The notes under the pieces are model-generated. The model had not been told where the DNA came from, made no database searches, and saw only the letters and a program-made list of their open reading frames with translations. Below, in pieces: positions 40,936-49,459 of a stretch of 64,000 nt of DNA; within the stretch, counting starts at the first letter, position 1, and each line of letters starts with the position of its first letter. Origin of the DNA: Paragordius varius (Eukaryota > Nematomorpha); assembly GCA_964247055.1 (NCBI GenBank), contig OZ176050.1:8122001-8186000 (forward strand). The letters run 5' to 3'. A program made the translations under genes and the position numbers.

Positions 40936-42085
40936 ATCGTATCGTATCGTGTTTGTGTAATGGCTAGCCATTGTATCCGTATAGAAGCTGTCTGTAATAT
41001 TTGCGATCCTGCCAGGCGTTATCATCAATGTTGGCAACACTTAAATCATTATTTATTGTTTTTTCCCAGTTGAATGTTGGTCTGCCCCTGCGATTGTTAC
41101 CTTCGGGATGTAGGGATAAAATTTTATTTGTCCATTGTTCTAGAGCACGTTTGATGTGTCCGAAATATCTGAGCCTATTTTTTCTGAGCATGACATTTAA
41201 AGGTTCAATTTGGTAGAGTTGATGTAAATTTGAATTTGACTTATTGGGTTGGAATAAATTTAGTATCCGTTTTTCTAAGTTCATTAGTTTTTTCTCGATT
41301 GAATCTGTCATTGGCCACGTTTCGCAACCATACAGGAGTATGGGACGTATGCCGGCTTTGTAAATCAAACCTTTGTTTTTTGCTGATATGTGTTTATTTT
41401 TGAGGACAAATTTAAGTTGATGATATTTTACCCAAGCCTGTTGGGATCTATATTTAACTGATTGGTTTATTCCACCTAGGCAATGTATGACATCACCCAA
41501 GTATTTGAAATTATTCACCAATTCGATTTTGGTGTCTGCCATATAAACGTAATTTAGGGAAGTGGATGAGTGATTTATTGTTTTATTTTTACATGATTCA
41601 CATATAAATTTGTCATTATTGATTAGTTTCCCTTTTATAAGCGAGCACTTTTTGTGTACCCACTTATTGCATGATGTACATAGGATTGAATTGAGTTTAA
41701 CATCTAAATCACATACTCCACATGGAAACTTAGGTCGTTCATATACAGTTTCACCCGTTATCATTACCTTTGTTTTGCTTATATTTATATTCATTCCACC
41801 CTTTTCTAAGTGTGATTTCCATGTGTTGTACTTTTGATTTAATGCTTCCATTGATGTTGCGGTGAGGACAATGTCGTCCGCATAGATAAGTTCCCATGGT
41901 GGGCCTTGTTTTATATCTTTTGTTAGGTAATCCATTATTAAAATGAAGAGTAGAGGGCTTAGGATGGAGCCTTGATGAAGACCAGATTCGTTTAGAACAA
42001 AAGCTGTGTTACCTAGTGTTAATCTGACGCAGTTTGTTGTTTTGTAGTACATCATTTCTATTGATTTAATTATCCAATCATCTAT
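40936..42085 (-). mobile_element. LINE fragment with embedded PHD-like zinc finger, open ORF
   Basis: 5'-truncated non-LTR retrotransposon. The minus-strand frame (42085 to 40964, at least 363 codons) has no stop. It starts inside the RT (HQGSILSPLLFILIMDYL), passes the active site ELIYADDIVLT, then a Cys/His cluster CGVCDLDVKLNSILCTSC followed by NKWVHKKC and CESC (C4HC3-like), then FKYLGDVIHCLGG, RPILLYGCETW and LRYFGHIKRA. The 3' tail is a short (ATACG)n repeat near 40930-40950, as in RTE/CR1-like elements. It is nearly intact, hence young, and it post-dates the palindrome it interrupts. Confidence 0.88.
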
Positions 42086-43234
42086 GCCTGTTTTTGTAAC
42101 CCTATTTTTTGAATTATATAGCTTATTATATTTTTTTGGGGGGATCTTACAAATTATATTTTAAAATTCATGTAACATTTTAAAATTTTTAAAAGTCTCT
42201 ACTACTTTTTGATTTATTTGGAAAAAACGAAACTTAGCTCCAAAAAAATAGCGTTTCAAAACAATGAAAAATTAAGAGACATACTGGCATCATTTGAGTG
42301 ACAACTTTTCATTATACATTACTAAAATAATAAAATTTAATTGCTTTTTTATAAATATGAAAAATAGTATATATATTTAATGTTATAATAATAAATTTGA
42401 TATTAAAATGGTAATATTTTTAAATTTATTAATGTTAATGGATAATAAACTCTGTGTTTGAATTAATATTATATGATTTTTAGTAATATTTCAATTATGT
42501 TATTATATATTTTTGTTATTAATTTTAAAGTAAATTTATTTATTCTAAACTACTAAGGTTTTAAAAAATTTAATACAGAAATGATTTCAAAATTATTAAT
42601 ATTTATTAAAATATTTTTAAATAAGACACAATATACGAATATATTTATTATGAAAATTGTTACTTGTTACATATTAATTGCATATATCAAATTTAAATTG
42701 TGTTTAACCATATTAAATGCATAAAAATATTTATTATGAGATTTGATAAATGTTACATCTTAATTGCATCAATATATCATATTTTATTACATGTTAAATA
42801 AAATAAATGCATTAATTTATAAATTTGTATCAGATATTATATCATTATATTTTATACAAATATGAAGATTATTTTAAAAAGAAACATTTTTTGTAATTTT
42901 TTAGTTTATGATCTATATCTGGAACGCGATAAAGTGTCCAAATATAATCTGCCAACATCGCCGTATCACATTTCCCGTGATATATATCTTCCATAGCTAA
43001 AATTCCTGATGGAAGCGCTCCCCCTGTTCATCACTAAATGCCCCTAAGTTATCTGGAAAATACTCCAGATGAGCATGAAGGAAGTGAATTTTAAGAGACA
43101 TGCGCACTCCAAACTCCTGAAAACATTTCATCATTTCGGCCACACCATCCTTGTAACACGGGGATTTGACATTTCCTTAAAAAGCGATGTTCAATATATT
43201 ATTATTTTTTTTAATGAATTAGATATAACAAAAA

Positions 43235-44026
43235 TTACCTTAGAAATTTCGGCAAACCCATATTACAGATTTCCAAGTTCTCAATAATATTACCCAAAAG
43301 TGACATAAACTTATCATCATTAAATATTTTCCTTATCTGAGGGCCGACAAAAATACCCTCTTTAATCTTAGAGTCCGATATCTTGGGAAATATCTGACTA
43401 AGATATTGAAATCCGCGACTGTCTAACTTCGCCATTGCTTTGACCACATTTTTTACTAATCCAAGCTTTATATGTAACGGCGGAAGTAATATATTTTTTG
43501 TATCTAACAGAGGAATTCGACCTATGCTAAAATTACCTGGAGCATAATCATTACGCATAGGAAAGATTTTTTGGTAATGATTTGTTGTATCCCTGCTATC
43601 CCAGCAACAGAGAAAACAACAAAATTTAACAAAACCAAAATTAAGACCTGTTAGAATTGTGGTTACTTTTAAATCCGCACAAATTTGCCACTGAAACTTC
43701 GGATATTGTAACAACGTCAAAAATTTCGATAAATTTTCGTAGTTATCCTTTTTGCAACGAGCATATGCAACAGGGATACTCGGTAAGCTGTTGTTATTAT
43801 CCAAAAGGACGGCTTTAAAACTTGTTTTGGATGAATCCAAAAACAAACGCCATTCTTTGGGTTCCATTGGATATTGCAGGAAATTGAACATTCCCTCTAA
43901 GGAAATGTCAAATCCCCATATTACAAGGATGGTGTGGCCGAAATGATGAAATGTTTTCAGGAGTTTGAAGTGCGCATGTCTCTTAAAATTCACTTCTGGA
44001 GTATTTTCCAGATAACTTAGGGGCAT
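43235..44026 (-). CDS. Transposon-borne protein of an unassigned invertebrate family (partial)
   Basis: 263-codon ORF. About the first 50 residues are antisense of the right palindrome arm and are probably not original. The rest has YPMEPKEWRLFLDSSKTSF, ICADLKVTTILTGLNFG, FCCFLCCWDSRDTTNHY, LLPPLHIKLGLVKN and KIKEGIFVGPQIRKI. I know this signature from many transposon-associated proteins in arthropods and cnidarians, where it is followed by a SVKMHFLHSH / GERFHQD block; here that block (MSLKIHFLHAHLEYFPDN) continues in the left arm, after a break, at about 43130-42990. The catalytic function is not established to my knowledge. Confidence 0.6.
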   Translation of the reverse strand: MPLSYLENTPEVNFKRHAHFKLLKTFHHFGHTILVIWGFDISLEGMFNFLQYPMEPKEWRLFLDSSKTSFKAVLLDNNNSLPSIPVAYARCKKDNYENLSKFLTLLQYPKFQWQICADLKVTTILTGLNFGFVKFCCFLCCWDSRDTTNHYQKIFPMRNDYAPGNFSIGRIPLLDTKNILLPPLHIKLGLVKNVVKAMAKLDSRGFQYLSQIFPKISDSKIKEGIFVGPQIRKIFNDDKFMSLLGNIIENLEICNMGLPKFLR

Positions 44027-45327
44027 TTAGTGATGAACAGGGGGAGCGCTTCCATCAGGAATTTTAGCTATGGAAGATATATATCACGGGAAATGTGATA
44101 CGGCGATGTTGGCAGATTATATTTGGACACTTTATCGCGTTCCAGATATAGATCATAAACTAAAAAATTACAAAAAATGTTTCTTTTTAAAATAATTTTC
44201 ATATTTGTATAAAATATAATGATATAATATCTGATACAAATTTATAAATTAATGCATTTATTTTATTTAACATGTAATAAAATATGATATATTGATGCAA
44301 TTAAGATGTAACATTTATCAAATCTCATAATAAATATTTTTATGCATTTAATATGGTTAAACACAATTTAAATTTGATATATGCAATTAATATGTAACAA
44401 GTAACAATTTTCATAATAAATATATTCGTATATTGTGTCTTATTTAAAAATATTTTAATAAATATTAATAATTTTGAAATCATTTCTGTATTAAATTTTT
44501 TAAAACCTTAGTAGTTTAGAATAAATAAATTTACTTTAAAATTAATAACAAAAATATATAATAACATAATTGAAATATTACTAAAAATCATATAATATTA
44601 ATTCAAACACAGAGTTTATTATCCATTAACATTAATAAATTTAAAAATATTACCAATTTAATATTAAATTTATTATTATAACATTAAATATATATACTAT
44701 TTTTCATATTTATAAAAAAAGCAATTAAATTTTATTATTTTAGTAATGTATAATGAAAAGCTGTCAATCAAATGATGCCAGTATGTCTCTTAATTTTTCA
44801 TTGTTTTGAAACTCTATTTTTTCGGAGCTAAGTTTCGTTTTTTCTAAATAAATCAAAAAGTAGTAAAGACTTTTAAAAATTTTAAAATGTTACATGAATT
44901 TTAAATATAATTTGTAATACCCTCCAAAAATTAATAATAAACTATAAAATTCAAAAAATTATAGGGTTACAAAAACAGGCATTTTTGATGGTTTTTGGAT
45001 TTTTAAAACCTTTTAGCCGCTCGCGAAAAAGAGCTAAGAAAATATTAAATATATCATTATTTTCAGACAAAAATTCTCTATGAGATGTCGTAATTTTCAC
45101 TCTGGTCTAAAAATCGTGTTGCACAGTGTTAGAATATATCATTCATGTTTCGACGAACTTGGGAAGAATTAATAAAAAATATTTTATAGAATTTTTTGAT
45201 ATAGAAGAGGAGCTGAATTAATGTTTTGTAAATCCCAAACAAATTAACCATGATACAGCTTTGGGATATTTTTAAAAAATTAATCCTATTTATTTTTCAT
45301 GAAAACTAAATAAAATGATTACCTTAG

Positions 45328-45582
45328 ATTTTACCCTGGATAATCAATCATTGGTATAGTATGTTGGAATATTTGGCTAGTCAATATATAAAACCGCAGG
45401 AATCAATCAACAATACTCATAAACATTTACAAAGTTCTCAACGCAATACAAAGAAAAAAGATGCAAAAGACTTGGATAATACGCAACCATCCAAAAAACA
45501 CAAGAAAAAGCATGAAAAAACTAATGAAGTATATGATACGAGCGTGAAATATCTAATCAAACGAAATGGATTTTTTAGATAA
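45328..45582 (+). CDS. Lys-rich ORF, possible terminal exon, unidentified
   Basis: After a possible acceptor (ACCTTAG, ending about 45327) a frame runs to the stop at 45582: LPWIINHWYSMLEYLASQYI, then a basic stretch (NTKKKDAKDLDNTQPSKKHK) and ending YLIKRNGFFR. The composition suggests a nuclear or nucleolar tail, but I recognise no family and no upstream exon was found before the transposon end at 45130. It is tail-to-tail with PIGM. Confidence 0.35.
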   Translation: MLPWIINHWYSMLEYLASQYIKPQESINNTHKHLQSSQRNTKKKDAKDLDNTQPSKKHKKKHEKTNEVYDTSVKYLIKRNGFFR

Positions 45583-45997
45583 TATAAACAAACACCTTTA
45601 CACGTTAAAACAGATGTGTATATTGCTTGAAATCAATAATTTTACAAAAAAATTGAATGACATTCAAAATAAATTTTCGCAAATTTTGGTGTTTTTTGTT
45701 TGGAACCAATTTCTAACCAATTATTAAGGAATAATTAATTAACCGAGACATTGGAAAAAAAATTTACGTTTTTGGAATTTATTCTTTATTAAAATATTAA
45801 TCTATAGGTGCGATTAAATTTTTTACTTTCTTCATTAAAATATGGTCAAAAAATTAGAATTTTCATATTTTACACTATTTAACGGATATTTATTAATATT
45901 ATTTACAAAAAATAAACATTAATAAAAAATAGCCATTCGTTTATTGATCAATGTGATCTCCAGATTTAATGTTAATAGCACTGTTTGTATGATATCA
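45583..45997. other. Intergenic, PIGM 3' flank
   Basis: TTTATT at about 45940-45945 gives the minus-strand AATAAA for PIGM. Nothing else seen. Confidence 0.5.
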
Positions 45998-47230
45998 TCA
46001 CGTTATCTTGTTTTGAATCCAATTAGGGTATTGGTATAAAAACCAAAAAATGATGTTTAGATTTGCGGACAAGAAAAATAAGCTTGAAAGCCAAACAGGT
46101 AAGAAATTGTTTTGTCCGACGAATTCAAGTTGATATGCATTAAATAACCATAGGGCCTTGCATGCAATCCAAAGTAAGGAGGAAAAAATCAGATATTTCC
46201 ATTGATAAATGTCATTTTTTAACATAAAAGGCATAATGGTTAAGGGTGCAAGGACAAACGGCCATACAAAGTATTGGGAAGTTATGACACGATTAAGCGA
46301 AACGAATCCATAAGTTATAATAAACATGCAAAAGACTAACCGAAAATTATTATAATCAAATTGTTTATTTTTAGTTTTAGTATGGGATGTCAAAAATTTA
46401 TTCCATGGTTTGAATGTGACTAGAGGTAATATTGTTGTTATCAAAATTACGGATAATTTGTCCAAAATGTTAAAAAAATGCGATGTTTCATTTTCACCCA
46501 TCGATAAGGATAAATATGTCGGGTAAAAGTGTGGAGAAAAATTGTGTCTAAAATCCTGACGCGTATTTATGTGATATAGGATAGTTGATTCTATAAATTG
46601 ACATCCATATTTAATATAACAGGCATACGTTAGTGTAAGGAAGGTAAATATTACGACTATTACATGTTTAACCAAGTTAAAAAATTGAATTCTAAAGTTC
46701 TGATGACCATACTTGTTAACAATGTAACATACAGTTGTGGGTATATATAAAATCGGAAAAATTCGTAAATGTATAAGGACACCCAATGTAATTGATGATA
46801 AATTAATGGAATCATTTATAATTAAATGTATGAGTAATAATATTAACAAAGCAGTTAATGAATCAAAATTTCCTCTTGTAGAAATGGCTATGATTAATGG
46901 ATTATATAACCAAAAGAACGACGGATATATATGTGATTTATATATTTGTGACGAAATTCGATCCAACAAATAAGCTACAATTATATCAATAATTGAATAA
47001 AATATTTTCCCAAAACTTTCTAAAACAACATCCAAATATGCAATATGCGCAATTAGGGGTGGGTATCTATATGTTGGATTAAACAGATAAAGCTTATGAT
47101 CAAGGTGCTTGGCTGCACTTTTATAAACCTCATAATCAATATCTGTATATTTTACGCCTCTGGAATCTTGATATAAAGAAAATAATACAAGAACAATACG
47201 GATTGCCAATCCCAAAATATAGTTAATCAT
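45998..47230 (-). CDS. PIGM: GPI mannosyltransferase 1, single exon
   Basis: Adds the first mannose to GlcN-acyl-PI in the ER lumen using dolichol-phosphate mannose. 410 residues in one exon (human about 423). The DXD-type motif is in KYTDIDYEVYKSAAKHL, followed by TYRYPPLIAHIAYLD, FFWLYNPLIIAISTRGNFDS, LTLGVLIHLRIFPILYIP-like, HNFSPHFYPTYL, SQYFVWPFVLAPL and EFVGQNNFLPVWL, all in PIG-M order among many membrane helices. The protein starts right at the first helix (MINYILGLAIRIVLVLFSLYQD), aligning with the start of homology, so ATG 47230 is the likely start. That ATG overlaps the stop codon of GTF2H5 by one base. Confidence 0.95.
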   Translation of the reverse strand: MINYILGLAIRIVLVLFSLYQDSRGVKYTDIDYEVYKSAAKHLDHKLYLFNPTYRYPPLIAHIAYLDVVLESFGKIFYSIIDIIVAYLLDRISSQIYKSHIYPSFFWLYNPLIIAISTRGNFDSLTALLILLLIHLIINDSINLSSITLGVLIHLRIFPILYIPTTVCYIVNKYGHQNFRIQFFNLVKHVIVVIFTFLTLTYACYIKYGCQFIESTILYHINTRQDFRHNFSPHFYPTYLSLSMGENETSHFFNILDKLSVILITTILPLVTFKPWNKFLTSHTKTKNKQFDYNNFRLVFCMFIITYGFVSLNRVITSQYFVWPFVLAPLTIMPFMLKNDIYQWKYLIFSSLLWIACKALWLFNAYQLEFVGQNNFLPVWLSSLFFLSANLNIIFWFLYQYPNWIQNKIT

Positions 47231-47486
47231 TAATATTGAAAAAAAGAAAGTTTGTCCAATAAACTATCAACCTCGGATTGAATTGATGCTAATGAATCTG
47301 ATGAGACAAATAAATGGGTATCATCCAAATCCTAAACCTATATAATTAATATTACCTGAATAATAAATTTATTCCCAAATTTCAGAGTTTCGTCCAAATG
47401 TATCAAGAATTGTTTCATGGCTGAATCGCTAAAACATAAATCAACATATACCATTCAATGAGGGTCCCTTTAATAACGTTAACCAT
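47230..47486 (-). CDS. GTF2H5: TFIIH subunit 5 (TTDA), three tiny exons
   Basis: Smallest subunit of TFIIH, stabilising the complex in transcription and nucleotide-excision repair. Exons on the minus strand: 47486-47452, 47428-47356, 47331-47230, separated by introns of 23 and 24 nt. The spliced product is 69 residues (human 71), beginning MVNVIKGTLIECDSAMKQFL, then IHLDETLKFGNKFIIQDLDD and THLFVSSDSLASIQ, closely matching human TTDA ([33 protein letters not shown]). Exon sizes hide it from a simple ORF search. The stop TAA (47232-47230) shares its last A with the PIGM start ATG. Start lies 96 bp from the divergent zinc-finger gene. Confidence 0.95.
47332..47355 (-). other. 24-nt intron 2 of GTF2H5
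   Basis: Minus strand GT...TTTAG. Splicing joins KFIIQ to DLDDTH exactly as in the family. An earlier AG inside would give an 18-nt intron and two or more extra codons. Confidence 0.9.
47429..47451 (-). other. 23-nt intron 1 of GTF2H5
   Basis: Minus strand GT...TTTTAG. Splicing joins LIE-TG to C-GATTCA, giving the conserved IECDSAMKQ. Confidence 0.92.
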
Positions 47487-47582
47487 GCTTTATTAAAACA
47501 TATGCTGCACGTTATATAGCTTGTTATTTTTTTTATTTTATCGTTAAATTTTTGTTATTAATTGTTACTTGTTATTTTTCTG
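47487..47582. promoter_or_regulatory. 96-bp spacer between divergent GTF2H5 and zinc-finger start codons
   Basis: Third very short head-to-head gap in the window; probably the promoter of the GTF2H5-PIGM pair and of the zinc-finger gene. Confidence 0.5.
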
Positions 47583-47936
47583 ATGCCCAAATTTGATTCT
47601 ATCAAATATAATAAACAACCATTGGTGTTTGTTGATAGCTTACAACGGAAACCAAAATTTTATTCATTGAAAACTTGTCAGCATTGTGGAATCTATAAAT
47701 ATTCATCACCTACTTCTTTGACGAGACATTTAATACGTTATCACGGACAATTAGTTTACACTTGTTGTTTGTGTAAATTTTCAGCTAAAACTAGGGAAGA
47801 AATTGAGGATCATTTTAGCCAAATACATGAAGATGCGACCGTTTCAGTCGTGAGGCAAGTGGAATGCTCTTTATGCCATCAAATCCATAACGTTGAGTAT
47901 TACAAAATTCATTTAGAAGAATGTCATCCCATCTAA
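47583..47936 (+). CDS. Small C2H2 zinc-finger protein
   Basis: 117-residue single-exon ORF from ATG 47583; an upstream in-frame non-ATG start exists but is less likely. Two good C2H2 fingers: CQHCGIYKYSSPTSLTRHLI with RYH, and CCLCKFSAKTREEIEDHFSQ with IH. A third, looser CSLCHQIHNVEYYKIHLEEC with H ends the protein. The N-terminus is basic (MPKFDSIKYNKQPLVF). The last finger is only four residues from the end. Orthologue not recognised; nucleic-acid binding is inferred from the fingers only. Confidence 0.75.
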   Translation: MPKFDSIKYNKQPLVFVDSLQRKPKFYSLKTCQHCGIYKYSSPTSLTRHLIRYHGQLVYTCCLCKFSAKTREEIEDHFSQIHEDATVSVVRQVECSLCHQIHNVEYYKIHLEECHPI

Positions 47937-49459
47937 AATATTAAATGTTATATTGTTGATTGTTTTTGTTAATTCTAAATCAAAAAATATAACTTTCTAT
48001 AATAAATTATTTAATTTCCAATTGATATACATGAAATTTTTCGATACCTTTAACAATTGAAATTGTGCGAAAGCTTTAGCCCTTCGTTTCACAATTATAA
48101 TTATATCATTTTTAAAAGCCTTCCAAATTTTTCCCCGATTTTAGATATGCCCGTATTAATAGTAGCTATAGCTAAAGCCTATTTTATATAAAAATGATTG
48201 AGATTTTATATAAAAATTAGTGAGGACTATAATGACTTTAACAATCGCCTGCGAGTGTTGACAGTGATAAATGTAAAGCATATATTTTCTGTATCAAATT
48301 CTGCTAGCTACACCAACGCGCCTTCTGAATGAATATTACAATGTTTATCAAATTATTGGGTAAAAAGGATGTGGTATAAAACACGGATCGAAATCTGTGC
48401 CTAAGCTTTTTGGAACTAAAAACAAAAAAATGAAACGAATTTTGAACCGGGAAACTCTGTTCCTAACGGTTCTAGAAAAGTTTTATGGTATAATAGAATT
48501 TATTGATTATAAAAATATATTCTATTTTACAGAGATCAGCATACAATAAATTATGAATGCAGTTAATATATTCGTGAATTGAGCTATCTATTATTCACGA
48601 AATTATAAAACTTTGATCACAAATTTAATGAAACTGGAACCGAAAATATTTTGGGAAAAAAACTTTAACCGAACCATTTTGTACCCAATTTTTATTTTTC
48701 AAAAATTATGCTTAATCAAAACGAAAGAAAAGAAAATGTCTCTAAACTAAATATTGCAAACCGTAATTTTATGAAACTATTCTTAACACCGTAACCGCGA
48801 TCACCAACGTTTCCAAAAAGCGCTTCTTTTCAAAATTTTATACAATGTTAACCTTATCTTCTCAAGAAATTAATTTAAAAAATTAACAAACAATAAAAGA
48901 GTGTGTACATTTTTCTAACAATATCCTGGATTACACTACTTGCTAATTATATAACTGGGATCGAAATCAGATCCTTGACAAAAAACAATGGAACTCAAAC
49001 CAAAATTTGAAAAATTTCATACAATTAGAATTATTTTTCCAGGGCAAGTTTTTTTAAATCCGGAGGAAGTGGGGCCCAAAAAATAAAACGGCACCAATTC
49101 CAACTCTGATAACACATAAAATAGAACCGGAATATTAAAAATTACGGTATATGAAAATTTAAAAATCGCACTTTATCTGAACGTTTGTGTTCATGTAGAC
49201 TAAAAAGCATCACTGTTTCTGCATTAATTTCTAAAAGAGTTTTGGTAAGTGCTTTTAATTTCAAACGCCAGACGCGGTACGAATATGCATTGTTTGGATT
49301 TAAGGTCATGTTCGGCCTGGTTTTTAAAAGAAATTAAAACAATTTAGCATTTTTAATTAATTATGACATTTTTGTTTATGGAGTCGCTCGTCCTTGCTTA
49401 AAAGTATATCTTTTTTTTGAGCTTATTTGCAATGATAAATGAATATATTAAGGTATATG
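47937..49459. other. Intergenic, no gene recognised
   Basis: AT-rich with scattered repeat-like pieces. No coding exon, RNA gene or transposon end could be supported. Confidence 0.4.

Larger units (their letters stand above)
40821..45130. mobile_element. Long palindromic (foldback) DNA transposon, arms above 1 kb
   Basis: Ends read ACACTGTGCAACA (40821) and TGTTGCACAGTGT (to 45130), possibly with a TA duplication. The arms 40821-40935 plus 42086-43200, and 43940-45130, are mutual reverse complements with few differences. A LINE (about 40936-42085) interrupts the left arm and replaces some 45 bp of it. The core (43235-43900) and left arm encode, on the minus strand, a protein of a family common in invertebrate genomes. 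The right arm is an inverted duplicate of the 3' half (MSLKIHF and FSDEQGERFHQ region readable in both arms), replacing the original 5' end. Superfamily not assigned. Confidence 0.8.

Noticed and set aside
45361-45582. Lys-rich ORF as the last exon of nicalin
   Set aside because: Nicalin ends properly at 40723 after its C-terminal helix, and total exon length is a multiple of three without it.
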